Shown here: piece after piece, positions 22,132 through 33,406 of the stretch
Layout of the letters: the number at the start of each line of letters is the position of its first letter
Numbering within the stretch: the stretch's first letter is position 1
Assembly (NCBI RefSeq): GCF_000275845.1
Contig: NW_006766904.1
Coordinates: 337,890-401,889 of the forward strand
Source of the DNA: Dichomitus squalens LYAD-421 SS1
Lineage: Eukaryota > Basidiomycota > Agaricomycetes > Polyporales > Polyporaceae
Length of the DNA stretch: 64,000 nucleotides
Direction: 5' to 3'
Notes under the pieces: generated by a model
The model's database searches: none
Seen by the model: only the letters and a program-made list of their open reading frames with translations
What the model was told of the DNA's origin: nothing
Translations under genes and position numbers: made by a program

Positions 22132-24559
22132 TCAATACGCGGCGAGGAGCCTCGGCTGCCGCCTGAAGCGCGCTGTCGGTTGTCCGTGCCCAACCCAAAG
22201 CAAAAGCAAACGGCGCGTCAGAAAGAGAGAAATCGCGATGACGATCCCCCCGCCTCGCAGGGCGCTCGGCCCGGAAACGCGGGTCCCGACACGGTAACAC
22301 CTTGGACGAGATGACGCACCGTAGAGCAGGCAGAGCGCACCCAGGACCTGGACGGCGCCCGAGTACCCCGCGACGACCTGCCAGTTGTTGCCCGTCGCGC
22401 CGAGGATCGCCCCACCGATGGGCGCGCCCGCGGCGTAGCCTGTGGCAGACAAGATCAGCCTTCCGCTTGGAGAGGACGCGACGAGGAGGTGGAGGGCATG
22501 GGCATGAGTGCGGAGGGGGAGGGATAGGCACAGACTCGGACGTAGGGCGGGCCTACCAGCGCGGACGTACCAGGGGCGTTGAAGAGCAGGAGCAGGCCCG
22601 AGAGGCCCGCCAGGCGGTCCGCGCCGTATATCTTCGCGGCGACCGCGGAGACGAGCGAGAGGAAGCACCCGCAGAAGAAGCCGTACAGGACCGAGAACAC
22701 GATCTGCAGGGAGCGGGAGCGTGGGCAGGGGGATGGGGAGGGGAAGCGGGGAGGGGGGGGGGAAGAACATGGACGTCAGCGGCAGCGGAGAGAAAAGGCA
22801 AGCGGCAACTTGCGGCGCGCGCGACTGACGATGCCCGCGTACGTCGTGACGAACGTCCACACGACGAGCTGCGTGAGGCCGGAGAGCGCGATGGCGACCA
22901 AGAGCGCGTTCACGGGCCCGAGCTTGTCCGCCGCGAAGCCGATGAGGATCCGGCCCGCGGCCGCTGAGAGGTTCAGCACCGTGAGCGGCAGCGCGAGCAT
23001 CTGCGGGCGCGCACGGAGTGAGAGTGAGTCGCGGGTACGGTGCGGAGAGACTACGTGAAGCATGTAGGCACGCACGATCGAGCTCATCCCTGGCGCCTTC
23101 TCGGCCGTGAAGGTGGGCAGCAGGAACACGGGGCCTAGGTAACCACTGCACACCCCAAGGTCAGCGTCCACGAGCCTGCTCAGCGCAGCAACCGATAAGA
23201 GTACAGACAACACCGTGAAGAAGAAGCACATCGCGAGGCTCCAGAAGACCGGGTCGCCGAAGAACGCGCGGTCGAACCAGACGATCTGCGGCCGCCTCGC
23301 CCTGGGCCGCCGCTCCTGCATCATCGCGTACCCGCACGCGAACGCGACGGCGTCCACCGCCGTGAAGATCGCGAGCGACTTGCGGAGGCCGATCGTCGAG
23401 AGCAGCTCGCGGTAGACCAGCGAGGATATCGCGCCGCCTGCGCATCGCGTTAGCCGAGTGCGGACACATATATGCGCCTCGCGAGCGTACCGATGGAGCT
23501 GCCTGCAACGACGATGCCTGTCGCGAATGCCCGCCGGCGGAGGAACCACTGCGAGGGCAGCGACACCTGCGGGCGGTGGGAGCGTCGAGTGCACTGTGCC
23601 TCAGCGGCATCTATACATGGATCTGCAAGCCACGTACTATTAATGGGAAGACGAGCGCGTCCGAGATCCCCTGCATCAAGCCCTGGGCAGAGTCAAGATA
23701 AGCTTTGCGCGTTCTTAGAGCCTGTACCCAGAACAGCGGGGATGGTGTGACGTACCATGGTCAGGAAGAACTGCCAGACCTCGGTGCAGAACGCGGCGGC
23801 GAGCATGCTGGCGACCCAGACGATCGCGCCTGCCGCGAGGAACGGCTAAGAGTGGGGGACACAACAAGATCGGTCTTCTCGGCGGGCAATGTGCACTGCG
23901 GACGCACGCATACCTTGTATCCGCTGCGGGACCTTCAGCATGCGTGTGGCGGGAGCGGACGCGGCAGCGCGGACGTACTAACGGTCAGCCAGCTTTCCTG
24001 CTACGATGCCGCCCAGCGTCATGAACTGGCAGAGGGTCAGCGCATACGTTCGGGCGCAAGCGGAGCTCGGCGGGCTTACCAGACACGACATACTGCCCAG
24101 AGTGGTCAACACCGAGTCCGAGGTGTGGGGGAACATGTGCTCTTTGAAAAACTCTTCGGTCACCCCCCACACCTAGCCCCGACCAGAGATGAGCATCGGT
24201 TGGGATGACAGAGGCTGTAGGGTTGAACGTACCAAGCTGAAGGCGTCAGGTGCACCCGTGATCGGTTCGATGTCAGTCACAGTTCGTGATCACCGGACGG
24301 GGGCCACGCACCCCCATCCCACGGTCGACGCAGAGTAGATGAAGCATCCCAACACGACGAGCCAGCCTCTTCCCCCGTCGGGAAACGAGTCCTCGTACGC
24401 TACCTCTTTTGCCTTCTCGGACACCTCTGACGAGGACCCAAGGAATTCGGGCAGGTCCACCACTTCGATCGTGGATCGCTTCGGAGGAGCATCCTTCTCC
24501 TGCTCCGGCGCAGGCAACACTACACCCTGAGAGGCCCGGGTCGTTGCAGCAACCGACAT
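22132..24559 (-). CDS. MFS transporter, monocarboxylate-permease type
   Basis: A many-exon minus-strand gene. The cytosolic N-terminus is charged (MSVAATTRAS... EVAYEDSFPDGG), followed by RGWLVVLGCFIYSASTVGWG, the [D/E]G[G/P]xGW motif of the monocarboxylate porter (MCT/Mch) family at TM1. Further exons give FLAAGAIVWVASMLAAAFC, GLMQGISDALVFPLI, an RRRAFATGIVVAGSSIGGA exon (the MFS RhA-G motif), SGYLGPVFLLPTF, NLSAAAGRILIGFAADKLG and GAPIGGAILGATGNN. The last exon, spliced at 22132-22180, ends LCLLYARFRRQPRLLAAY, a typical MCT terminus. Twelve TM helices are expected. Family knowledge: fungal members include Mch4/Mch5-type carriers; the substrate cannot be named from sequence. The start at 24559 was chosen because the upstream in-frame ATG (24682) adds unlike sequence. 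Confidence 0.88.
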
Positions 24560-24784
24560 GCGGCCGAGCGTTTGGCTCCTAGGGGAGGACCAGTTTGCGT
24601 CCGGGGTTTTATTGCAGATGAAACTGAAAAAAGGAAGGTCAATTTCCGGTATGGAGCAGAGCACAGAAAGCCAACGAGCCAAGGACGAGCTGTGCAGGCA
24701 CGATACGGGGCGTAGAGTCGGATCGTGACGCAGAACACCTACGCTGGGGACGCTCGGCAGTCAGGACCTGTAGCTGTATCCCCG

Positions 24785-24792
24785 TATATATA
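24785..24792 (-). promoter_or_regulatory. TATA-like box for the MFS gene
   Basis: TATATATA about 225 bp upstream of ATG 24559 on the minus strand. Motif and spacing only. Confidence 0.4.
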
Positions 24793-26034
24793 TCACTTGC
24801 GGGGTTTCGAGAGCTGGCAGGCGCTGAGAGTGCACGTCGATCGGCCTGAATCTGCGAACCTGATGGAGGGATCGGGCAGAGAGACAGAGCCGAGGGGAGG
24901 GGACCTAGAAGGCTGCCAAGGAAGAAGGGGGCACGCACAGGCGAGTGCGGCAAGAGCCTTATGTGGAGGCACCAGCTGGTCGGTTGACAGACGTTCGCGA
25001 ACTGAGGCCTGGAGATCTGCTCTCCACGCACACGGCCTGCAGGCAACACCAAGCGGTTCCGTGTCAGGCAATGAACGACCCTTGCCGCGGCGCGAGCATG
25101 AGAATGGGAAACATCACTACGCACGCTGCGGCCTCCGCTGTTCTTCCCAGCTTCGATCTCGTATATTGGCCCTCTTGGAAGCCCTCCCCGTACGCTCCAC
25201 ATCCTGCTCGCCTCTGCCTTTCAGGTGTATCTCACTGCCCAATTCGTCGCTGCCGAGCACGCAAAAAGCGCAACAGGAGAGACGAGAGTGGACAGCCTCA
25301 GGTGGCCTCCTGCCCACAGGGGGCTCGAAGCCCGGGTGTCAAAGGACGGGTCAGGCGAGGGGTGTCTTGGGCGCAGATGGCAATCGTCCGATACATGCAT
25401 CGCGGGCGTCTCTCATCATCTGCGTTCGCACCCCCGCTCAACGGACGCCACCACGCCGTTGGCTGGTGCCACGATGGGCGACGCCTCCCAGCATTCTGTG
25501 GCATCCGCTTACGTCACCCGACCACGGCGTACACCACAGGAGAACGCCGAGCGCGGGGCCTCGTGGACGCGCCATGGCCAGGCGCGCTTGGGTTCTGTCA
25601 GAAAACACACACGTATGTCAGTCCTGGGAGACCTCGTGCATCGCGATCGTCGTGCGCAGGCTTATATAAACGATGAGCAGCGCCGCCAGAGCCGTGCCCG
25701 GATGGTGGCGAGCTCCCGTACGGCTCATGGCCTGCAAGCAAGCTCCCGAAGTATCGAACCGAAACAGAAAACACACCACAGTTGACTTCCAAATCCGTCG
25801 CACATTACAGGATGGAGTCCTCGTGGCGTCGACGCATGCGGAAATCCCCACGTCCCGCGAACGGCGCAGCTTACCCAATCCGTCCGCCCAACGTCCGCGT
25901 CGAGACGAAGCTTCGCGGCGAAGAAACAGCGTTGAAGGCTCAGCCGCATGAGCTCTTGCCCAGGCCGGGGCCAGGCTCTGCACAGCCACGAAGCAGGGTC
26001 ACCGGCCATGAATCCTTCTGCAACATCCAGTACA
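24793..26034. other. Spacer, no gene recognised
   Basis: Several long open frames occur (for example 243 codons at 24945-25676 on the plus strand), but composition and overlap argue they are chance frames in GC-rich DNA. A TATA-like TATATAA at about 25665 has no recognisable gene. Confidence 0.4.
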
Positions 26035-26585
26035 GCTCGGTCAAGCAGGTGCAGTCGAGAACACCAAACGCCTATTCAACATGCTCCAAAGCGCACGTCC
26101 ATATCTAGCTCCTTGAGCCGCCCGTCCCCCGCACATATCCTCCCCGTCCGATGTATTGCAATCCATCGGCCATGCGCGCAGTGCGTAGTATGCGTACGAA
26201 CGCGATCTCTTCCGGCACCCCGCTCGTTTTCCGACCTACACGTTCGTCCTGTCCCCAAACCACCGCACGGCCCGCGCTCCCGCCTCCAGCAAGTAAGCAC
26301 GCGCCGTCGAAGAGCGACCCGAAGAACTGGAACTCGGGGCAGCGTCGCGAACAGGTTCAGCAGCCCGTGTCCGGCCGCGCTCCCGGTGGCGGGAACGACG
26401 TGCGCAGCTGGGTGAGCGTCGACAGCAGGTAGATGCCCAACGGGAGGGCAACGGTGTGGTCAGCGAGGTGAGCTAGGATGGGCGGAGGAGGGAAAGAGGA
26501 AGGATGGCGCACCATGACCTCCCCGAGCGAGTACCACTGTAAGAGACGCCCCGAACGACCGGCTTGTCGCGCACGCCCGTATTTT
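26035..26585 (-). pseudogene. Inverted, broken copy of the GPHR 3' end
   Basis: The minus strand matches the last two GPHR exons, the intron between them and part of the 3' UTR (about 8026-8640). Matches include ACAAGCCGGTCG, the exon start GGCATCTACCTGCTGTCGAC, VRWFGDR near the end, and the UTR stretch GGATATGTGCGGGGG. The splice acceptor reads CCCGTTG instead of CCCGCAG. A deletion of about 13 nt removes the EPDEG-coding bases, and an extra C (GCCCCGAG for GCCCGAG) shifts the frame. No GPHR sequence precedes it, so this is a truncated, decayed segmental copy. Confidence 0.85.
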
Positions 26586-26873
26586 GAGTCACAGCCGCCT
26601 GAGCGCTTGTCACCTGTACGTCACAACCCGCGCGACGACACTCGTTGGGGCCTTCGCGCACAGTAGCACTCATCATGATATCAGACTTTTGTGTACCGCT
26701 ACTCGCATCTCTTGCGCATTGTTTCAGTGTACTGTATGAACTATGGAAATGTTGCGTGTAAGGGGCTCGCGGGTGCAGCAGCACAGGCAACATGTACCCC
26801 ATCTCTGCTCTATTGAGAAGCCATTCCACTTCATCTGCCTTATAAACATTACTCCACCTAGCAGCATTTCACC
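26586..26873. other. Spacer upstream of the single-TM paralogue
   Basis: Contains TATAAA at 26841-26846, only about 28 bp before ATG 26874, so if used the leader would be very short. No other feature seen. Confidence 0.4.
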
Positions 26874-27272
26874 ATGCCTAATGTACCCCCAACTGTTGGC
26901 GTATCAACACAGATACAAGATTGTTCGGCACCACTCGCTTGCGGAGAACTCGGCATGTATTTCAAAATTATCTTTGGAATGGGTGGGTATATGTCACCTT
27001 CCCATGTCGCCGAAGATACTCATTTTGATATGTCATCACCACCCTCCTTCCCCTCGCAAGTCGGCTTCCTCATCGTAGCCTCAGTTTCCTTGTCTGCCAG
27101 TGCCATGCGCGTGATGGGGGAAGCGACTCCCAATCTTGTCCGGGCGCTGAGAAACATGCGTCCCGAGAGCATTCCCATCGCTACTACCACCACCGGAAGC
27201 GTTGATAGCTCAGCGGACACCCCCAGCGAGGCAGATCCTTCAATTCCTGCACTCGATGCACGTATCTCCTGA
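26874..27272 (+). CDS. Short single-pass membrane protein, new paralogue family (member 2), possibly truncated
   Basis: Proposed exons are 26874-26982 and 27061-27272, with a 78-nt phase-1 intron that contains no in-frame stop, so an unspliced reading also stays open. The product begins MPNVPPTVG, then ACGELGMYFKIIFGM, one hydrophobic segment (VGFLIVASVSLSASAM), and VMGEATPNLVRALRNMRPES. These align with member 1 at 9516-10040 (CGE, Y-K, GM, SVS, LVR-L-N-R), and the intron is at the same site and phase. The frame stops at TGA 27270. The sequence after the stop (SLQRAAQFLKQSLL in the same frame) still resembles the C-terminus of member 1, so this copy may have acquired a premature stop. No function can be assigned. 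Confidence 0.5.
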   Translation: MPNVPPTVGVSTQIQDCSAPLACGELGMYFKIIFGMGGYMSPSHVAEDTHFDMSSPPSFPSQVGFLIVASVSLSASAMRVMGEATPNLVRALRNMRPESIPIATTTTGSVDSSADTPSEADPSIPALDARIS

Positions 27273-28335
27273 GAAGCCGATACAGCACCGATGGACGCGT
27301 CGATTACCTCCCAACCAGTGTGGGAGAGTCTGCAGCGTGCAGCGCAGTTTCTGAAGCAGTCACTTTTAGTAGCCATGACAGTGACGGGGATAGGTTTGAA
27401 CGCAACTTCGTTGGGAGCAGGGGGTGAGTGATCTGATCCTGTCCTCACGATCTAGCTGGTACGTTGTCCTGATTTGTTTTCTCCCAAGGCCCGTAGGATG
27501 AATATCGTGGCAATATCTCCATCACACCACTTGACTCCCGTCCACCACAACGAACACCGTTGCACCTGTGACATTATACCCATTTCCCCGTGCCCGTACG
27601 GCAATGCACGTTACATGACCGATTGTCTTGACTACTCACTTTCTGCATGATGCTTGTATTAGTAACGTCTGGAGAGATAAAAATTCCCTCAGAGTGCTGG
27701 ACATCCGCGGCCTACAGTGCGTCCTGAGCACTGGATTGAAGGAACAGCATGACCTCAGACAGCTCTCAGTTCACTCAAGGCTTGCAAGCCCTCGGGAAAA
27801 CGTCATAGATCAAGTCAAATATCTGTTGGTATATATACTGAGCATCTCATGTTATAATAGAAACGATACAGCAACCTGTATACGCACGGACGGGGAGCCA
27901 AGCTTATCGGTTAATGTTATGCCCACCTTGCCTGTCGACATTTCCCTTGATCCGTGTGAGAGTGATATATCTCCGTATGGGGGTCATCGATGATGCTAGG
28001 AACGATTTTGAAGCAAAAAAGTTGGAGATACCATTGTAGGCAGCAGTGACTGGTGTAGTATGAACAAGTCGCAATCAAGATGGTGGCGGAGCAGCTGCAA
28101 ACGATGCGCTTACATAATAGGCTGTGAGAGATCAGATCTTTCGCTACCGCTCAGCTATTTTCACCCGCGCTTATGAGCCTGAAAGCAGGCGGGTTGGACG
28201 CGCGCCGTTCCTGCAGGCTGCTTCCACAGTTCTCACCTCTGGACCCAACTCTACACAAATCGCTCTCTTCATGCTCGCGTCATAGCATATACCCCACTCT
28301 ACTCGGAACTGACCGTAAAAGGCCTTTGAGTCGAC
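27273..28335. other. Spacer upstream of SET5
   Basis: The first about 160 bp continue the member-2 frame beyond its stop. The rest has no gene signal. A TATATATA run at about 27832 is too far from the SET5 ATG to assign. Confidence 0.4.
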
Positions 28336-29824
28336 ATGACAGCCCCTACCGGCATCTCTCCGTCTGAGGACGACCTCAAGGGCGCACTCGTTGCCCTCAA
28401 AACCGCCAACCCGACGCTTGGCGTCCCCAAGATCCACGCACTCCTCGTCGCAGAGCACCCAGAGTGGATCGTGAGCGAGAAGCGCACGCGCAAGGTCTTG
28501 CAAAACCAAGGCTTGGTCCAGACGTTGAGCGCGAGCGGCGCCGCTTCCGGCCAGGTCCACCCAACCTCCAAGCTGATCGAGGGCCTGGACGTCACCAAGT
28601 GGACGACGAAGGCGGAGGTGAAGTACTTCGGGAAGGCAAAGGGAAAAGGTCTCGTTGCGAAGGAGGCGATCGCGGAGGGCGAGGTCATCTGGAAGGAGGA
28701 CCCGTTCATCCTTGCACCCGAGTGGTGAGTCTCACATTTTTTCTGGCTTATGCGCCCCTCTCGGGTGCGTCCGGTTGACTTGGCCGCAGGAATCTATATG
28801 ACCTTCAGATGTCTTCGCACGCATGCGGCCACTGCTCGACCCCGCTCACTACCTCGCCCCTCATCGTCCCTTGCTCCGCCTCCACGTCTTCTACCCCCTG
28901 CCCAGTGCGCTTCTGCAGCCGTCTCTGTCTGTCTCGCTCCGGTCGCACCCATCCTCTCTTGTGCACTTCCCGAAACCCTGCGGCGGCTCCACTACTACAC
29001 TTTGCGCGGAAGAACCAGTGGATGGCGCTGCACGCGCTAGCGCAGATGACCGCACGCGTGCTGCTAACCTTCCAGCAGGACGACAAGCTCTTCGCGGAGG
29101 ACTGGGAGGTCGTGCGCTCCCTCGCGCAGCTGGGCATGGAGGAGCGCGCGAAAGGCGGATGGTGCGTACCTCCATCCGTTCTGGCATCTGGAATGAGGTT
29201 TATGACAGATGAGAGGGCATAGGCTGGGCGCAGAGCCAGATCGGGCGATGTGGAAGAAGGCGCACAAGCTGTACGTGCAGGCGTTCCAGGAGCCCGCGAC
29301 GGACGCTGAGAAGAAACGGCTGGCGAAGCTGCTGAAGAAACCTCTGCCGCAGGACGTCTCGGATACCCTGTTCGACTACGAGGCGTTCCTGCGCGGACTG
29401 GGTCGGATGAGTCTCAGTGCGTCTCCCTCTCCACCCTCGATTTGCAAGTGCTGACCGCCTGTCCGCAGACCTTGAGGCTCATGGCGGTCTATATGTGCTC
29501 CATTCCCACTTGAACCATAATTGCGACCCCAACGTGTCCGTCCGACACCTCGACCAGCGCACTGCACTCTCCCGCATCACTGTGATCGCCCGACGGGACA
29601 TCGCACCAGGGGAGGAGCTCTTAGTCACGTACGTGAACCCCGAATTATCACTTGAGCAACGCAGGAGGGGCCTGATGGAATGGGGCTTCGGGAAATGCGC
29701 ATGTGAGCGCTGTCGGAAGGAAGAGAAGGAGAAGAAGGAGAGCGGTGATGCGGAGGATGCGAACGAGGGCGGGGACAAGGCCGATCTCGAGGCCGAGCTC
29801 AAGGCGGGTCTGGGGGTGATGTGA
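28336..29824 (+). CDS. SET-domain lysine methyltransferase, SET5/SMYD-like
   Basis: Four main exons. The N-terminal part (LKGALVALKTANPTLGVPKI ... RKVLQNQGL) is a helical module seen in fungal SET5 proteins. It is followed by the start of the SET domain (VKYFGKAKGKGLVAKEAIAE, EGEVIWKEDPF). Exon 2 carries a MYND-like zinc module (CGHCSTPL, VPCSAS, FCSRLCLSRS, HPLLC). The SET core motifs are LNHNCDPNV (usually NHSCxPN) and GEELLVTYVNP, followed by the post-SET Cys cluster CACERC. The tail is Lys/Glu-rich. Family knowledge: yeast Set5 methylates histone H4 at K5, K8 and K12; other SMYD proteins use non-histone substrates. The phase-2 donors TG|GTGAGT and TG|GTGCGT and a phase-1 donor before NLEAHGG join cleanly. 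It converges on the ALKBH6-like gene, with 119 bp between the stops. Confidence 0.87.
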
Positions 29825-29943
29825 GGAACATTGCTTGCGCAAATTCAAACCACAGCGCCGCATGTATGAGTACGCAGATACGCATGTTGTACAAAAGAGA
29901 TTGGGTACTTCTGGGACACCCCTACCGCCGAGGACTGGGACCA

Positions 29944-31066
29944 CTAGGCGGTCCCTCGGAGCTTCTTGAACAGCGCCCCGCCCATCGCGGCGATCTTCTC
30001 GACGTCCCGACACGTCAAGCTGTACCTCATCCCCCGCTCAAGCATGCTCCCGTTCGCGATCGCCTCCCTCGCCTCCTTGCCCCTCAGCAGATCGTAGTTC
30101 GCGATGCGCTCCTGCGGCGGACGCCCGTCTTCCTCGAACTTGTCCTCGACGCGGCCCTCGATCCCATGCAAGTGCGAGCCGTACAGATCCGACGTAGTGA
30201 TGACGAGGCTGCGTGGCTCGAGGAGAAGCGAAAGGACGGGATTCGGGTCGATCGGGCGGCCCGTGCTCGAGATCAGCTCGTCGGGCGCGGATATCTGGAC
30301 GGGGGAGGCGTCCGTGTCGGGCTTGTAGCGGTAGTAGTGGAAGACGGTGTGAGATCCGAGGGAGAGCGTGGCGACGACAGGGTGATAGGCTGGGCCGTCT
30401 TCGTGTGGCTGCGAGGAGGGGCGTGAGTTGCAGTTGCGATGTAAAGAGAACAGTGCGTACCATGATTCCTTGACCTGGTGCATACTATGGAATGAGAGCT
30501 GAGGCAGGGATGGTGGTCGTGTGTCGGTATGAACTTACTTCATTCATTATGATGTGATTTGGTTCTCCGTGGGCAGAATCTTTGAAAACGCCAAGGGCTC
30601 GTATGCGCCCGACGATGTCTGGACTGTGACAAACACAGTCATGAACTCGTATCTTATCTTCATTGTGACGATGCAGCGTACTATTGGTTGGCGAACGGAG
30701 GCATATCCTGAGGGATCAATGCATGTTTCCCCGTCAGCTCGCCTCCTGTCGTGTTTGTTCAAGTCAATGAGTCCAGTGGAGCTGTGTTTGCGACTGACCC
30801 CATATCTGCAATCTACCGTATGTTAGAAGCACTATGTTTCAGATGGGCCTGCCTTTGTACCTGCGGTTTTGTAATCTCTTCCACCACGGTTGAGGCGCTT
30901 CGTTGATCTGGAGGGCTTTGAGTGTCTTACAGGATGACGCCAGCTGTTAGAATTTGGCTACCTTGCGAGTGAGATACTCCTCTTCATCTTCTGTGACAAA
31001 CTCAGGAATATAGTATGTCCTGGTCGTCCCGGGAACCACGTAATCGTCCAAATTGACGGTGCTCAT
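29944..31066 (-). CDS. ALKBH6: AlkB homologue 6-like Fe(II)/2-oxoglutarate dioxygenase
   Basis: A multi-exon minus-strand gene. Short 5' exons encode MSTVNLDDYVVPG, TRTYYIPEFVTEDEEEYLTR, INEAPQPWWKRLQNR, RLQIWG and GELTGKHALIPQDMPPFANQ, each matching ALKBH6. The core follows: IRALGVFKDSAHGEPNHIIM, then YAPGQGIM|PHEDGPAYHPVVATLSLGSH, where His and Asp of HED are the iron ligands, and VFHYYRYK. The C-terminal exon (from about 30420 down to 29944) holds LLLEPRSLVITTSDLYGSHL, the distal His, and RYSLTCRDVEK, with the 2-oxoglutarate-binding Arg. Family knowledge: ALKBH6 is a conserved AlkB-family oxygenase; nucleic acid substrates are proposed but not settled. The reading is intact, and the start at 31066 gives the only family-like N-terminus. 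Confidence 0.92.
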
Positions 31067-31614
31067 TATAGCTGGCAATCAAGATCACAGCCACTGAGTA
31101 GAGTCGCGTCACGATGCGATATCGATATCGAGATGTCTGTCGCCCGTCTGAAGGCGCTCACTCAGACTGGAACCTTACTGTATTTGCCTGAATGGCACTG
31201 TTGACTCTAAGTATAAGGGTACTTATGCTTTGAAGTAGCACAGCAGTCCGCTGACGCGGTTAGAGAAGATAAACTGTCTCCATCCCCATCTCCGACTCCG
31301 AGAGTTGAACGTTGAGGTTCGGGCATCCTCTGCAATGAACTCGCTCATCCAGGAGCGTGGCTCGCAGCCAGAAAGGGATGGTGTGAGCAATGCGGCTCGC
31401 TCAGCAACTGATCCACGTTCTTACTGGTATATACTAATACAACATTCGATACGTATTGGTCACAAGATGCGCTTCATAATCGAGGAATAATCTAGGAAAG
31501 GGGCCGACGGACCTGATCGGCGTGCGAGCTCTCTGGTAAGAAGACCTGGGCCCAATGAGCGCGATGACAAGATCTACTCGCGAGTGGCTCTGCCAATGCA
31601 TCTGCGCTCACATA
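31067..31614. other. Spacer ALKBH6 5' / HNH 3'
   Basis: Promoter side of the ALKBH6-like gene and 3' flank of the HNH gene. No further feature seen. Confidence 0.4.
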
Positions 31615-33217
31615 TCAGTTCGTGCCAGCGAGCAAATCCGCGTAATAGCCCTCCACATCCGGTCTAGTCGCCTCGGCCGGCGTCGAAGATGTCTTCCACA
31701 CTTGTGGGTTCTTCTTCATGTATTCGGACATGAGTCTCAGCATGCGGGGAGTGTCGGTGTGACAGGACGTAACGAGGGATTCGGGTGGATTGTCAACTTC
31801 TTCGGCTGCATTGGGTAGTGAGTTCGACAACAACTGATCAGGTACAGGGATTCATACCCTGATCCGGAAACCGTTTGAGAAATCGGTCCCTGTACTTCTT
31901 GTCGGCGGCTGCATAGGAGATTTCTGTCATGGGCTGCAACATGGAATCTTCCGAATCGACGGTCTCTGCTCATAGAACGAAATTCAATATGCGTAAACGT
32001 ACATGAAAGTGACGTGTACTTACCAGCATCAGTCCCACTGTTTCCCCGTGACCCTTCGGACATCTCAGACGTTACTGTAATAATGATACATGTCAGATGG
32101 GACACGTACTGCAAGTGATAATACGTACTTATGTCCGCGCCCCCATGGATCACCTCGAGCTTCGACCGCTTCTGTCTTCCTGCTTCTTTGGGCATTTTCC
32201 GAACCGCCAACCGAGCCGCCCTTCTCCGCTCGACTTCCTCGCTGACCGGGAATACGTCGAAAGCGTCTTTGTCCCGCGGAAGGTTGATGAACGTGTAAGC
32301 GAACCGAGCGTATACAAATTGGTCGGACACCCGATTAGGCAAGGTGACTAATCTCTGGTGAAATAGCTCTGCATGTTCGAAGGCTCCTCGCTGCACGACG
32401 TACGCCACGAATCTGTTACCTTCTACCGGATAGAACACGAAGCCATGACGATCAAGGCATTGATGCACATCGCTACGCAGAGTCAAGCCGTTTGCCACAT
32501 CGTCGAGACCTGTTAGAGGACCAGACAAGTTGTAGTCGGTCATGTTGTTCCCGTTGAACCAGTCCTCGTGTTCTTTGGGGACGAGGTGAGCATTTTCGCA
32601 CGCTGGGATTGTGAATGGCGGACTGAGCAACCGTATATCAGTGCAAGATAGAGTTACGTACACTGCTGATACTGGGTGATTACGCAATGCCCGTCCTCTG
32701 AGACGACAACCCTAGACATGGCCGATGCCGAATTGAACTCATAACGGTAGAGCGCTGACCGTTCTTCAGGAGTTCTAGTCCGGACCCAATGAGAGGGAAT
32801 AGAAGCCGGAAACCTCCATGCGGAGAAATCTTTGACGATGCGGTATTTGCTCGTGGTCCCAGGTGATGCGAGATGGTAGAAGTAGCGACCCGGGCTTAGG
32901 AGCGAAATGTCCAGTGAGACGCGCTGTTCGCCAGCGCAGTCATGAGCTATGTAGCCATCTTGATCGTTTGCAGTGAGGTTGGTAAGGATACGGCAAGCAT
33001 CCAGGACGAGACGATGGTCTACGCCGTACTGCGTGTCGCCAGAAGGGGTCGGTTCGTCGGAGAACGCCGGAAGGGAGAATAGCGGACGATTGAAGCCTGG
33101 GTGTATTATATCGACTGTCAGAGTATGCAACAGGACTTCTTGTGGAGAGGGAGGTGTGAGTTGCTGTCGAATCCTCATCGTGGCGTTCGAACGAGGGAAA
33201 CTGATGATTGCGGACAA
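31615..33217 (-). CDS. HNH-endonuclease-domain protein (fungal type)
   Basis: A multi-exon gene. Exon 1 (33217 to about 32654) encodes a β-rich N-terminal half (MSAIISFPRSNATMRIRQQL ... LSPGRYFYHLASPGTTSKYR ... SWRFPASIPSHWV) ending with CVITQY. The next exon carries the HNH-like core: CENAHLVPKEHEDWF, with the usual Cys and AHL-His, NGLTLRSDVHQCLDRHGFVF, with the invariant N..LR.D.H, and YVVQRG. The C-terminal part includes EVERRRAARLAVRKMPKEAG and a last exon ending ATRPDVEGYYADLLAGTN at 31615. Family knowledge: Agaricomycetes carry many such HNH-domain proteins of unknown role, with no sign of a mobile intron or phage setting here. Nuclease activity is inferred from the motif only. Confidence 0.76.
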
Positions 33218-33250
33218 CGCGATGACTTCTAATAAGGGAGAAGCCGGGTA

Positions 33251-33258
33251 CTTATAGG
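33251..33258 (-). promoter_or_regulatory. TATA-like box for the HNH gene
   Basis: CCTATAAG on the minus strand, about 34 bp upstream of ATG 33217. Implies a very short leader if used. Confidence 0.35.
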
Positions 33259-33406
33259 TATTACGTCATGCCATCGGCCTTTCGAAAACGTCTGGACCCA
33301 TTGCCACTCGTATTCCCTCTCAACAGACAAATTCGGGGGTGCAACAGCTTGTCCTGTTTGAAACTGCACACAGCAACGTCCTTGTAACCACACAGGATGT
33401 GACCGC

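Noticed and set aside
21503..22531. 342-codon frame on the minus strand
   Set aside because: It overlaps the last intron and exons of the MFS gene in another phase and has no family signal.
22132..23151. 339-codon frame on the minus strand
   Set aside because: It reads unspliced through the MFS exons; only the final FRRQPRLLAAY part is the true exon, so it was folded into the MFS model.
24945..25676. 243-codon open frame on the plus strand
   Set aside because: Composition is rich in Arg, Cys, Pro and Ser, with overlapping long frames in other phases and no domain. It looks like a chance frame in GC-rich spacer DNA.
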